Shown: in pieces, positions 41,563 to 49,252 of the stretch
Layout of the letters: every line of letters starts with the position of its first letter
Position numbering within the stretch: the stretch's first letter is position 1
Source: Paraniabella hibiscisoli
GTDB lineage: Bacteria; Bacteroidota; Bacteroidia; Chitinophagales; Chitinophagaceae
Assembly (NCBI RefSeq): GCF_022512515.1
Contig: NZ_JAKWBK010000001.1
Coordinates: 1,984,001-2,048,000, forward strand
DNA length: 64,000 bases
Reading direction: 5' to 3'
Notes under the pieces: model-generated
The model's input: the letters and a program-made list of their open reading frames with translations, nothing else
Told to the model about the DNA's origin: nothing
Databases searched by the model: none
Made by a program: the position numbers and the translations under genes

Positions 41563-41637
41563 GGCCTCGTAGTACAATGGATAGTATAAGAGTTTCCGAA
41601 GCTCCAGATCCCAGTTCGATTCTGGGCGAGGCCACCA
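41563..41637 (+). tRNA. tRNA-Arg (anticodon CCG)
   Basis: A 75-nt cloverleaf: acceptor GGCCTCG/CGAGGCC, D-arm GTAC/GTAT, anticodon loop TTCCGAA with anticodon CCG (41597-41599), T-arm CCCAG-TTCGATT-CTGGG and encoded CCA. The top pair of the anticodon stem is an A-C mismatch. A GIY-YIG nuclease frame runs out of the tRNA 3' end. Confidence 0.85.
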
Positions 41638-41652
41638 AAAACACCGCTTACT

Positions 41653-41904
41653 TTATATTATGCCTATGTGATAAAGAGTGTAGCCTTTGATTATTACTAT
41701 AAGGGGCACTGTGCTGATTTAACCATACGACTTCAGGAGCATAATACAGGTAAAACGTCTTCTATTCGCAAGTATATCCCTTTTGTATTGGTATATTTTG
41801 AGCAGTTTGAAACCAGGCTGGAAGCTGTTGCTAGAGAAAAGTATTTCAAAACTGGCGCAGGCCGAAGATTTTTGAAGACTAAGCTAAAGGATAAGGAATC
41901 ATGA
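41653..41904 (+). CDS. GIY-YIG family nuclease, unit 1
   Basis: The domain reads LYYAYVIKSVAFDYYYKGHCADL, then TIRLQEHNTGKTSSIRKY, VYFEQFETRLEAVAREKYFKTGAGRRFL. These are the small free-standing GIY-YIG fold: AYV for GIY, YKG for YIG, the conserved Arg in the helix, Asn in EHN and Glu in REKYFK. Start codon uncertain; GTG at 41668 would cut the first strand, and no ATG is available between the tRNA and the domain. Ends at TGA 41902-41904, overlapping unit 2 by ATGA. Confidence 0.75.
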   Translation, partial: LYYAYVIKSVAFDYYYKGHCADLTIRLQEHNTGKTSSIRKYIPFVLVYFEQFETRLEAVAREKYFKTGAGRRFLKTKLKDKES

Positions 41905-42245
41905 GTTTCCGAAGTTCCGGATCCCAGTTCCCTGCCCGACTGCGTCATGCAGGCGTGGGATTCTGGGCGAGGCCACCAAAAACACCCCTTACTTTGTATT
42001 ATGCCTATGTGATAAAGAGTGTAGCCTTTGATTATTACTATAAGGGGCACTGTGCTGATTTAGCGACACGACTTCAGGAACATAATGCAGGTAAAACGTC
42101 TTCTATTCGCAAGTATATCCCTTTTGTATTGGTATATTTTGAGCAGTTTGAAACCAGGCTGGAAGCTGTTGCTAGAGAAAAGTATTTCAAAACCGGCGCA
42201 GGCCGAAGATTTTTAAAGACTAAGCTAAAGGATAAGGAATCATGA
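41901..42245 (+). CDS. GIY-YIG family nuclease, unit 2 (open through the tRNA remnant)
   Basis: An ATG at 41901 overlaps the stop of unit 1 (ATGA) and opens a 114-residue frame that first translates the tRNA remnant and its palindrome (MSFRSSGSQFPARLRHAGVG) and then the full GIY-YIG domain. An in-frame TTG at 41994 is an alternative. Ends at TGA 42243-42245 at the boundary with unit 3. Catalytic residues as in unit 1. Not recognised as any named gene. Confidence 0.7.
   Translation: MSFRSSGSQFPARLRHAGVGFWARPPKTPLTLYYAYVIKSVAFDYYYKGHCADLATRLQEHNAGKTSSIRKYIPFVLVYFEQFETRLEAVAREKYFKTGAGRRFLKTKLKDKES
41931..41958. repeat. 28-bp palindrome inserted in a tRNA T-loop
   Basis: Inserted between TTC and GATTCTGG of the T arm relative to the intact tRNA; core CGACTGCGTCATGCAGG. 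An identical 28-bp copy is at 42335-42362. Confidence 0.75.
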
Positions 42246-42271
42246 GTTTGCGAAGTTCCAGATCCCAGTTC

Positions 42272-42362
42272 CCTGCCCGACTGCATTGTTCCGGCATAAT
42301 CTTGAGCAATTATTTAAATCCTTAGGCCGGCGGGCCTGCCCGACTGCGTCATGCAGGCGTGG
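42272..42362. repeat. Nested palindrome insertion in the third tRNA remnant
   Basis: 91 bases lie between TTC and GATTCTGG. The block starts as another palindrome copy (CCTGCCCGACTGC), is interrupted by about 50 AT-rich bases ending in CCGGCGGG, and closes with a full 28-bp copy at 42335-42362. Confidence 0.65.
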
Positions 42363-42397
42363 GATTCTGGGCGAGGCCACCAAAAACACCGCATGCT

Positions 42398-42532
42398 TTG
42401 TATTATGCCTATGTGATAAAAAGTATCTCCTTTAATTACTACTATAAAGGGCACTGCGCTGATTTAGCGACACGATTTCAGGAACATAATGCAGGTAAAA
42501 CGTCTTCTATTCGCAAGTATATCCCTTTTTAG
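42398..42532 (+). pseudogene. GIY-YIG nuclease, unit 3 (truncated)
   Basis: Reads LYYAYVIKSISFNYYYKGHC and stops after SSIRKYIPF at TAG 42530-42532, so the second half with the catalytic Glu is gone. It differs from the other units in several silent and conservative changes, so it is the oldest copy. Confidence 0.7.
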
Positions 42533-42661
42533 TTATTGCATTCTCCGGTGTTTTAAGCAACTGTTGCGTTTACACCTGCTCCTGCGTTTCCAGTTTAAAG
42601 TAAACCTGATTTTTAAACCAAGCTACAAAAACCTGATTTTCGTAGCCATAATTATTGCAAT

Positions 42662-43233
42662 ATGAATAAAAAACTATCTGTTCTGGCTTTGTCCTTGTTA
42701 GCCCTGGGTGCCATTGTTGTTATCTATTCCTGCAGTAAAAGCCATGCAGCGGAAAATGTAAATTATCCTAAAGCATTGGCAGACTATGGCGATTTTAAAG
42801 CTTTGGTGGGACAGGTGGAGGAGCACCGGCAAAAAGATTAGTGAACCTGAACGATTTTTTAAGAATGCAGAAAGAGCCCAACACAATTGTTTTGGACACC
42901 CGTTCTGCCAACCGTTATGCTGCCAGGCACTTGAAAGGCGCCATTTCGCTTCCTTTTACGGATTTTACACAAGCCAACCTGGCGCGGCTGATCCCCGATA
43001 CTAAAACAAGAGTGTTGATCTATTGTAATAACAACTTTATGGGCGATCAGGTGAATTTTGCTACCAAAACGGCGGCACCGTCAGCAACTAATAATCATAC
43101 ACCGGTAACATTGGCCTTAAACATACCCACATACATTAACCTGTACGGCTATGGGTATGAAAATATCTATGAATTAGATGAGCTGGTTAATATGACTGAT
43201 GGCCGGGTTCAGTTTGAGGGAGCGGTGAGATAG
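42662..43233 (+). CDS. Rhodanese-domain lipoprotein, frameshifted
   Basis: ATG 42662 gives MNKKLSVLALSLLALGAIVV and lipobox YSC. After a run of A near 42835 (one A missing, restoring HRQKRLVNLNDFLRM) the rhodanese domain follows: LDTRSANRYAARHLKGAISLPF and the active-site-like VLIYCNNNFMGDQ with its cysteine, ending in YENIYELDELVNM. About 190 residues. Predicted to handle sulfane sulfur at the membrane, though many exported rhodanese-like proteins have no known activity. Confidence 0.75.
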
Positions 43234-43284
43234 CATCGCTGTCTTAAAATTCATAAACCCGCATCATGGAAAGCTGCCGGAAAG

Positions 43285-43653
43285 TTATTTGGCTATAACC
43301 CATCCGGCAAATGTGGCCAGTAGACCTAACAGGAGACTTCCCAAAGTGTAGGCGAAAAAGTAGGTGTATTGCCCTTCTTTGAACAATGAGAATCCCTCAT
43401 TTGAAAAAGTAGAAAAGGTAGTGTAGCCTCCACATACACCGGTAACCAACAGTAGTTTCCAATCCGAAGTGTCCGATGTTTGTTTGCTGAGAAAGCCTAA
43501 CAGGACCCCTATCAGCAAGGAGCCCGATATGTTTACCAGAAAGGTCCCCAACGGAAATTGATTTTGCCACCATTTGCCTACCCAGGTTTGTGCAAGGTAT
43601 CGGATTACGCTTCCGGCACCGCCACCCATAAATACCAATAAAGCCTCTTTCAT
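43285..43653 (-). CDS. crcB: Fluoride channel protein CrcB/Fluc
   Basis: Begins at ATG 43653 (MKEALLVFMGGGAGSVIRYL); a start 18 bp upstream would lie between the -7 box (43673-43680) and the transcript start. Four helices and the Fluc signatures GTFLVNISGSLLIG and GVCGGYTTFSTFSNEG are present. About 122 residues. It exports fluoride as a dimer. No fluoride riboswitch is seen. Confidence 0.93.
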   Translation of the reverse strand: MKEALLVFMGGGAGSVIRYLAQTWVGKWWQNQFPLGTFLVNISGSLLIGVLLGFLSKQTSDTSDWKLLLVTGVCGGYTTFSTFSNEGFSLFKEGQYTYFFAYTLGSLLLGLLATFAGWVIAK

Positions 43654-43672
43654 TGTTTGATTTCTGATCATT

Positions 43673-43680
43673 CAAAGATA
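43673..43680 (-). promoter_or_regulatory. -7 box of crcB
   Basis: TATCTTTG on the minus strand fits TAnnTTTG and is about 20 bp before the chosen ATG. Confidence 0.45.
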
Positions 43681-43690
43681 TCCCAAAAAA

Positions 43691-43717
43691 GAAAACTCCC
43701 GGCTCGCGGGAGTTTTC
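43691..43717 (-). terminator. Terminator of tpx
   Basis: An 11-bp stem GAAAACTCCCG and CGGGAGTTTTC with a 5-nt loop, starting about 19 bases beyond the tpx stop on the minus strand. Confidence 0.75.
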
Positions 43718-43735
43718 AGTTGTTATAGTGGTGAT

Positions 43736-44233
43736 TTATTTTAATGCAGATAATGCTGCTTCGTAGTTCGGCTCCTGCGCAATTTCAGGTACCTGTTCTG
43801 TGTAAACGATCTGTCCTTCTTCATTGGCAACCACTACTGCGCGGCTCAGTAAACCTTTCATACCGGAGTCCGCAATAGTAACACCATAATCAGCGCCAAA
43901 ACTCCCACGGAAATCCGAGAGGTTTTCTACATTATTCAATCCCTCTGCAGCACAAAAACGCTTCAAGGCAAAAGGCAGATCCTTGGATACATTAACAACC
44001 ACCGTATTGTCAAGAGAACTGGCTTCCTCATTAAATTTTCTTGCAGAAGCAGCGCAAATGCCGGTGTCTATGCTAGGGAAAATATTCAGCACTAATTTTT
44101 TGCCTTTATAGTCTGACAGGCTTTTTTCACTAAGGTCATCTTTAACCAGGGTGAAATCTTTTAACTGGCTACCCACTGCAGGCAATTCGCCTGTTGTATT
44201 CACTGCATTACCTTTTAATGTAATAGTCGACAT
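43736..44233 (-). CDS. tpx: Thiol peroxidase
   Basis: 165 residues with peroxidatic Cys60 in [14 protein letters not shown] and resolving Cys94 in [12 protein letters not shown], the atypical 2-Cys Tpx pattern. Cytoplasmic or periplasmic hydroperoxide reduction with thioredoxin. A -7 box (TACTTTTG on the minus strand, 44277-44284) lies 44 bp upstream. Confidence 0.95.
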   Translation of the reverse strand: MSTITLKGNAVNTTGELPAVGSQLKDFTLVKDDLSEKSLSDYKGKKLVLNIFPSIDTGICAASARKFNEEASSLDNTVVVNVSKDLPFALKRFCAAEGLNNVENLSDFRGSFGADYGVTIADSGMKGLLSRAVVVANEEGQIVYTEQVPEIAQEPNYEAALSALK

Positions 44234-44276
44234 ATTTGCTTTTTTTGATTAATTGAGTATTTAAAATTACTTCGAA

Positions 44277-44284
44277 CAAAAGTA
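44277..44284 (-). promoter_or_regulatory. -7 box of tpx
   Basis: TACTTTTG on the minus strand agrees with TAnnTTTG. The remaining bases to 44568 are AT-rich leader of the exbB operon with no other gene seen. Confidence 0.4.
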
Positions 44285-44568
44285 TTGTTAATTAAGGTTG
44301 CGCAGCTAACAGAAAAAACAAATTTGTATTGGTTATAAATTTCATATATTCATGCCAAAATAACGACGGCTATATTACAGACTGCAAGGCATTTGTATTA
44401 ATTTAATGGTTATTAAATAACCATTTATAGGCATTAAATAATCATTAAACATTACTTCTTTAATCAGAAAAAAATAACAAAGAAAAATTTTGTTATAAAT
44501 TATTTTTTGTTAGAATTGTAATCTATTTCACAAGCTTTAATATTTAAAAAACTAAAAAAACTAAGATC

Positions 44569-45426
44569 ATGGCTGAAAATCAAGCTAAGCCGGTAGCGGC
44601 AGCAACGACATCTGTGCAACCTAAAAAGAGCAGTAACGCAATCTCCTGGCTCGCACCCATTTTGTGTGTAGTGGCAGGTTATAGCATTTGGAGATTTGGT
44701 ATGGGTAATCCCGAAGGATTTAAGGCGCCTGACGCAGCAGGTGGTTTTTGGCCTCACCACGTTGGACCTAAAGGGGCATTTAACGCGATCTACGAAGGTG
44801 GTATCATTGTACTTCTTCTGATAGGAATGTTGTTAGTGGTTATCGTATTTGCAATCGAAAGATTCATGACCATCAGCAAAGCCTTAGGTAAAGGAAACAT
44901 CAGCAACTTTATCCGTAAAGTACAGTATCACCTGGCTAATAAAAATGTTGACGCAGCTATCGCTGAGTGCGACAAACAAAAAGGTTCTGTAGGTAATGTA
45001 ATGAAAGCTGGTCTTCGTCGTTATAAAGAAATGATTAACGAAACTGGTTTGGAAACTGAACAAAAAGTAGTTGCTATCCAGAAAGAAGTTGAAGAAGCTA
45101 CAGCTCTTGAGCTGCCGATGCTTCAGAAAAACCTGGTATTCCTTTCTACTATCGTATCTGCTGGTACACTTGTAGCGTTATTAGGTACGGTAATGGGTAT
45201 GATCCGTTCTTTCGCAGCATTAGGTGCGTCTGGAGGCGGTGGTGATTCTTCTGCTCTTGCGGTAGGTATCTCTGAAGCCCTTTATAACACAGCTATTGGT
45301 ATCGGTACTTCTACATTAGCATTGATTTTCTACAACATGTTAACTACACGGATCGATAGTATCACTTATGGTATCGACGAGTCTGGATTTACTTTAACTC
45401 AGTCTTTTGCTTCTTTGTACAAATAA
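44569..45426 (+). CDS. exbB: MotA/TolQ/ExbB proton channel protein
   Basis: 285 residues. Helix 1 is near ISWLAPILCVVAGYSIWRFG, helix 2 is GGIIVLLLIGMLLVVIVFAIERFM, and the C-terminal helices include FLSTIVSAGTLVALLGTVMGMIRSF and LYNTAIGIGTSTLALIFYNML. This is the ExbB-like layout of Bacteroidota. It forms the proton-driven energiser with ExbD for TonB, which in turn powers receptors such as BtuB and SusC in this window. First gene of a four-gene operon. Confidence 0.92.
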   Translation: MAENQAKPVAAATTSVQPKKSSNAISWLAPILCVVAGYSIWRFGMGNPEGFKAPDAAGGFWPHHVGPKGAFNAIYEGGIIVLLLIGMLLVVIVFAIERFMTISKALGKGNISNFIRKVQYHLANKNVDAAIAECDKQKGSVGNVMKAGLRRYKEMINETGLETEQKVVAIQKEVEEATALELPMLQKNLVFLSTIVSAGTLVALLGTVMGMIRSFAALGASGGGGDSSALAVGISEALYNTAIGIGTSTLALIFYNMLTTRIDSITYGIDESGFTLTQSFASLYK

Positions 45427-45502
45427 TAAGTGTAACAAAGACGAAAGTTGATTTTATGGAAATTCCGGATTAATTCGTCTCATATCAAAATAATTATTCA
45501 AT

Positions 45503-46159
45503 ATGCCTAAACATAATATAGCCAAAAAGTCGACTGATACGGACATGACGCCCTTCGTGGACATCGCATTCCTTATCCTGTCGTTCTTTATCATGGCTAC
45601 TAAGTTTAAACCGGCTGAGGCAGTTCCCATTACGACCCCTAATTCGGTTTCATCTCAAAAATTACCGGAGAATGATGCGGTAATGATCAGCATTGATAAA
45701 GATGATAAAGTATATTTCTCTATCATGGCTCAAAAAGATCCGCAACTGGCGAGAGATATTATTAAAGCTGCAGCACAGGCGAGAAATATTCCTGTAACTG
45801 ATGCACAGGTTGCTGGTTATTTCCCTGGCGATATGATCGGTGTTCCTTTCAACAAATTAGGAGCGTTCCTTGCATTATCGGCAGATCAGAAAAAAACATA
45901 CGTTCAGGAAGGTGTACCTGTAAAAGATTCTGCTAATAACGAATTGTATTACTGGATCGCTGCTTCTCGTAGCGTTTTTGCAGGTCAGCCTTTAAAGTAT
46001 CTGATTAAAGGTGATAATGTATCCAAATACCCTGCTTTTAAAGCAATAATTGACGCTTTAAAGAAAAATGATGAGCAGAAGTATAACCTGGTTACTATGC
46101 CTGAGGGTGCTCCGTCAGGAACTGAGTTGTGGGTAGAGCGCAACACCAGCAAAAAATAG
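45503..46159 (+). CDS. exbD: ExbD/TolR family transport protein, copy 1
   Basis: 218 residues. Single N-terminal helix with the proton-carrying Asp in DTDMTPFVDIAFLILSFFIM. The periplasmic part is longer than in E. coli ExbD and contains an insert with DAQVAGYFPGDMIGVPFN before the usual LKYLIKGDNVSKYPAFKAIIDALKK. Second gene of the TonB energiser operon. Confidence 0.9.
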   Translation: MPKHNIAKKSTDTDMTPFVDIAFLILSFFIMATKFKPAEAVPITTPNSVSSQKLPENDAVMISIDKDDKVYFSIMAQKDPQLARDIIKAAAQARNIPVTDAQVAGYFPGDMIGVPFNKLGAFLALSADQKKTYVQEGVPVKDSANNELYYWIAASRSVFAGQPLKYLIKGDNVSKYPAFKAIIDALKKNDEQKYNLVTMPEGAPSGTELWVERNTSKK

Positions 46160-46187
46160 TTTTTAATTTTTTTAAACAGAATTAGTT

Positions 46188-46874
46188 ATGGCAAGTTTAG
46201 ATACCGGCGACGGTGGCGGACATAAAAAAGGCCCCGGCGTTAAGAAAGCCAAGAAGCTAAGCACAAGGGTAGACATGACGCCGATGGTGGATCTCGGTTT
46301 CCTGTTGATCACCTTCTTCATATTCACTTCTACCATGAGCTCTCCAACAACAATGGACCTCAATATGCCGAAGGATACGGATAAGAAAGAAGAGGAAACT
46401 AAGGTGAAAATGTCAGGTGCGCTTACTATCATGGTCGGCAGAGACAATAATATCTTTTACTATGAAGGAGAGTTGACCAACGAGAATGCCAGCCAGGCAT
46501 TTAAGTCTTCAACAATCAAAGACATAAGAGATATCATTATCAAGAAAAAGAAAGAGGTGGAATCAAGGTATGTTACCGATGCCGCTTGCGAAGCAAAAGC
46601 CCAGGCAGATGGTAAAGATCCCAAAGATTGTCGGCAGAAAGACTTCTTTGTATTGATCAAACCAACTGAAGAGGCGAATTATAAGAATGTAATTGATCTG
46701 TTGGACGAAATGACCATTAATAAAGTAGCACGCTACGCATTATTGGAGCCATTCGACACAGAGAAAGAGCTTATTAGTGTATCGCAAGGTGCAGCACCGG
46801 CAGCAGCAGCGCGGCGCAATAAAAACCTGATGTTAGTTGTGTGGAATTTTCCGACACCCGCATCTTATAATTAA
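46188..46874 (+). CDS. exbD: ExbD/TolR family transport protein, copy 2
   Basis: 228 residues. Helix with the conserved Asp in RVDMTPMVDLGFLLITFFIFTSTM. A Lys/Glu-rich insert (IIIKKKKEVESRYVTDAACEA) breaks the periplasmic domain. Paired ExbD genes are common in Bacteroidota; one pair may have different stoichiometry in the motor. Confidence 0.9.
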   Translation: MASLDTGDGGGHKKGPGVKKAKKLSTRVDMTPMVDLGFLLITFFIFTSTMSSPTTMDLNMPKDTDKKEEETKVKMSGALTIMVGRDNNIFYYEGELTNENASQAFKSSTIKDIRDIIIKKKKEVESRYVTDAACEAKAQADGKDPKDCRQKDFFVLIKPTEEANYKNVIDLLDEMTINKVARYALLEPFDTEKELISVSQGAAPAAAARRNKNLMLVVWNFPTPASYN

Positions 46875-46889
46875 CAAATTAAAAGAACA

Positions 46890-47720
46890 ATGGACGCCAA
46901 TAAAATTTTAAGTACCGACTTCTTGGACCTTCTGTTTGAAGGCCGCAATAAGAGTTACGGCGCCTACGAACTTCGTAGAAGCTATAACAAAAGATTGTGG
47001 ACTGCCCTCGGTGCTACAGGTCTTGGCTTCGCTTTAATTGCAGGAGGTATATTCCTGAAAAGCCAGATGAAGCCGCCGGTAGATGAGGATGCAGTAAAGA
47101 TCAATGAAGTTACTATACAACAGATCGAGCAGGAGAAGCCGGAAGAGCCGCCACCTCCGCCACCACCGCCGCCGCCCAAACAGGCACCGCCTCCAAAAAT
47201 TGAAATGAAGGCGTTTACACCTCCTAAAATCGTAAAAGATGAGGAAGTAAAAGAACCACCACCTGCGGTTGAAGAGCTGAAAGAAACCAAAATTGGTACG
47301 ATCAGCCAGGAAGGTATCAAAGATATCGGTATAGTTACACCACCTGCAGCAGCAGATGGAGGTAAGGGTCTCGTTGAGGCTAAACCGGTTGAAAAAGAGC
47401 CTGAAGTGTTTACCAAAGTGGAGGTTGATGCAAAATATCCTGGTAACTGGCGTTCTTTCCTCGAAAGAAACCTTGATGGCCAGGTTGCTGTTGACAACGG
47501 AGCTTCTCCCGGAACTTATACTGTAATTATCCAGTTTATTGTGGACGTTGCAGGAAACGTAAGTGATGTAAAGGCATTAACAAGCGTTGGTTTTGGAATG
47601 GAACAGGAAGCTACGAGGGTAATTAAAAAGTCTGGTAAATGGAATCCGGCCATTCAAAATGGTAGAGAAGTAAAGGCCTATAGAAAGCAGCCGATTACTT
47701 TCCAGGTTACAGATCAATAA
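46890..47720 (+). CDS. tonB: TonB family energy transducer
   Basis: 276 residues. The N-terminus FLDLLFEGRNKSYGAYELRR and a single helix (LWTALGATGLGFALIAGGIFL) are followed by a proline-rich spacer (EEPPPPPPPPPPKQAPPPK, near residue 90) and a C-terminal TonB domain (YTVIIQFIVDVAGNVSDVK, ending in AYRKQPITFQV). Links ExbB/D to outer membrane receptors. Confidence 0.93.
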   Translation: MDANKILSTDFLDLLFEGRNKSYGAYELRRSYNKRLWTALGATGLGFALIAGGIFLKSQMKPPVDEDAVKINEVTIQQIEQEKPEEPPPPPPPPPPKQAPPPKIEMKAFTPPKIVKDEEVKEPPPAVEELKETKIGTISQEGIKDIGIVTPPAAADGGKGLVEAKPVEKEPEVFTKVEVDAKYPGNWRSFLERNLDGQVAVDNGASPGTYTVIIQFIVDVAGNVSDVKALTSVGFGMEQEATRVIKKSGKWNPAIQNGREVKAYRKQPITFQVTDQ

Positions 47721-47750
47721 TTTGTACAGTATTCAAAACAACCAATATTT

Positions 47751-47781
47751 AAACCCGTCTTTTTAAGGCGGGTTTTTTATG
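47751..47781 (+). terminator. Terminator of the exbB-exbD-exbD-tonB operon
   Basis: An 11-base stem (47751-47761 with 47765-47775, one G-T pair) followed by six T, 30 bases after the tonB stop. Confidence 0.85.
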
Positions 47782-47915
47782 TGCCTGCTATTTTTGAATT
47801 GAAGAGGAGGTAGAGGCTTGTTTACATCAGGGACGAGTACCCTGTTTTTAGGAACCTTAATTTGCTTCTTTGATAACAACAGAGATCTCTGATATTCATT
47901 TATTATTGCTTATCT

Positions 47916-48074
47916 ATGCCATTTCAAGTAATTGATGGAAGATGGACAATTTTGTTGGAGCATACTGTGCAACGCGGACTCTTGAGAAGATTGAAGAATA
48001 AGCAGGGTAAAAGGGGATTGGCTTATCTGTGGTGCCAAATGAGCTGGCATTTGAGGAGGATGGTAGGGAAATAA
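47916..48074 (+). CDS. Possible 52-residue ORF, uncertain
   Basis: A single frame ATG 47916 to TAA 48072-48074 encodes a short basic polypeptide (MPFQVIDGRWTILLEHTVQR). There is no ribosome-binding site of note and no recognisable family, and it lies in a region between convergent operons otherwise without genes. It may be random. Confidence 0.15.
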   Translation: MPFQVIDGRWTILLEHTVQRGLLRRLKNKQGKRGLAYLWCQMSWHLRRMVGK

Positions 48075-48077
48075 AAA

Positions 48078-48094
48078 ACCGCCTCAAAGGCGGT
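48078..48094 (-). terminator. Terminator of the lytic transglycosylase gene
   Basis: Stem ACCGCCT/AGGCGGT with loop CAA; on the minus strand it runs into T-rich sequence, 26 bases beyond the stop codon of the minus gene at 48120. Confidence 0.75.
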
Positions 48095-48119
48095 CTAAAG
48101 TTTATTATTACGAATAATG

Positions 48120-49171
48120 CTAGTTTCTATATTCAGGATTAATCAGCATTTGAATAGATTCGTTCAGCATCTCATTTTTCTTAGATAAAAATAAATCCAT
48201 CTTCTCTAAAGGTAATTTGAGCTGGTAAGTAGCATTGGAAGCGAGTACCTTATCCATACTGGGATTTAGGCTGCTGAATTCTTCCAGGCTCATCTCCAGG
48301 TGCTTTATAATAGCTTTCGAATTATAACGGCCACTAATGGTTTGCACTTTTACGTCTTTGTGCGTTACTTCATCCTTAACGGTTGCCATCATTGCAAGCG
48401 CCTGCTGTTTGGAAACAGTTGTGATTCCGCCTTCACCTTCCATTATATAATGGGTTGCAATAAATTTTTTAACATGGTTACGGCTTTCGGTAGGTAAATG
48501 ATACTGGAGTTTCCAGAAATCACTGCTACCTGCTTTAGCAATAGCCGAGTTAACCCGGCCTGGTCCGCAATTATAAGCAGCAACTACCAATAACCAGTCT
48601 TCATAAATATTAAACAGGTAATTGAGGTATTTACTCGCCGCTTTGGTACTTTTCAGGTAGTCTCTTCTTTCATCCACACCACGGCCAACACGTAGTCCCA
48701 TTGTAGTGGCCGTACCGGGCATAAATTGCCAGGGACCTACCGCACCTACCCATGATACAGCAGAAGACTTTAAATTAGATTCAATTACCGCGAGATACTT
48801 TAATTGTTTGGGGATATTATTCTGTGTAAGAATATCATCCATCATATCAAAATAAGGCTTGCCCCAGGCCTGCAGCTCTTTTAAGTCCTCGGAGTATTTT
48901 TCCATATAATCCTGAACAAAGCTAAGCGCCTGCGGATTCAGGTGTTCCATGCTAACACCGTTTAGTGTGTTTGCTTTGGTTGATGAATTACCAGAGGCTT
49001 CGAAGAGATTTTTGAAACCGCCTTTAGGATCTGCTTTTTTAATAGCTTCGGCATTATTATTGACTCCGGAAGATATTACCAAAGGGCTTATTTGCCCGAA
49101 AGAGAGATAAGACAGAGAAGAAAAAGAATCACCATTCCGCAATGCTTCACCACCAGTTTTTTATTAATCAT
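48120..49171 (-). CDS. Lytic transglycosylase (MltD-like, SLT domain), frameshifted start region
   Basis: ATG 49171 gives the signal sequence MINKKLVVKHCGMVILFLLC; one T is missing near 49091 (three for four) to join it to FGQISPLVISSGVNN. The SLT domain has PYFDMMDDILTQNNIPKQLKYLAVIESNLKSSAVSWVGAVGPWQFMPGTA with the catalytic Glu in AVIESN and continues to AAYNCGPGRVNSAIAKAG. About 350 residues. Cleaves peptidoglycan glycan strands. Confidence 0.85.
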
Positions 49172-49252
49172 TCTTTGTAAAATGTTTTTTAAAAAAGGTC
49201 AATTAAAAGTCTATGGTTTGGTTGTAGTAGTTATTCGAATTCTTAATAACGT

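Larger units (their letters stand above)
41590..42530 (+). repeat. Head-to-tail array of tRNA 3'-half plus GIY-YIG gene units
   Basis: Three units each begin GAGTTTCCGAAG (or GAGTTTGCGAAG) in the tRNA anticodon stem-loop: 41590-41902 (313 bp), 41903-42243 (341 bp) and 42244-42530 (287 bp, 3'-truncated). Each has the tRNA 3' half with CCACCA and then the nuclease frame. Units 1 and 2 are nearly identical; unit 2 is longer by exactly the 28-bp palindrome in its T-loop region. Confidence 0.85.

Noticed and set aside
41317..41589. 90-residue frame over the tRNA remnant region
   Set aside because: It reads through both tRNA sequences and a palindrome, with no family or ribosome-binding support.
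41590..42530. CRISPR array
   Set aside because: The repeat units are about 300 bp and contain a nuclease gene; there are no short regular repeats and spacers.
44234..44568. Riboswitch before exbB
   Set aside because: Only AT-rich sequence with no conserved RNA motif was visible.
46982..47497. Gly/Ser-rich frame opposite tonB
   Set aside because: It is the complement of the proline-rich spacer of TonB.
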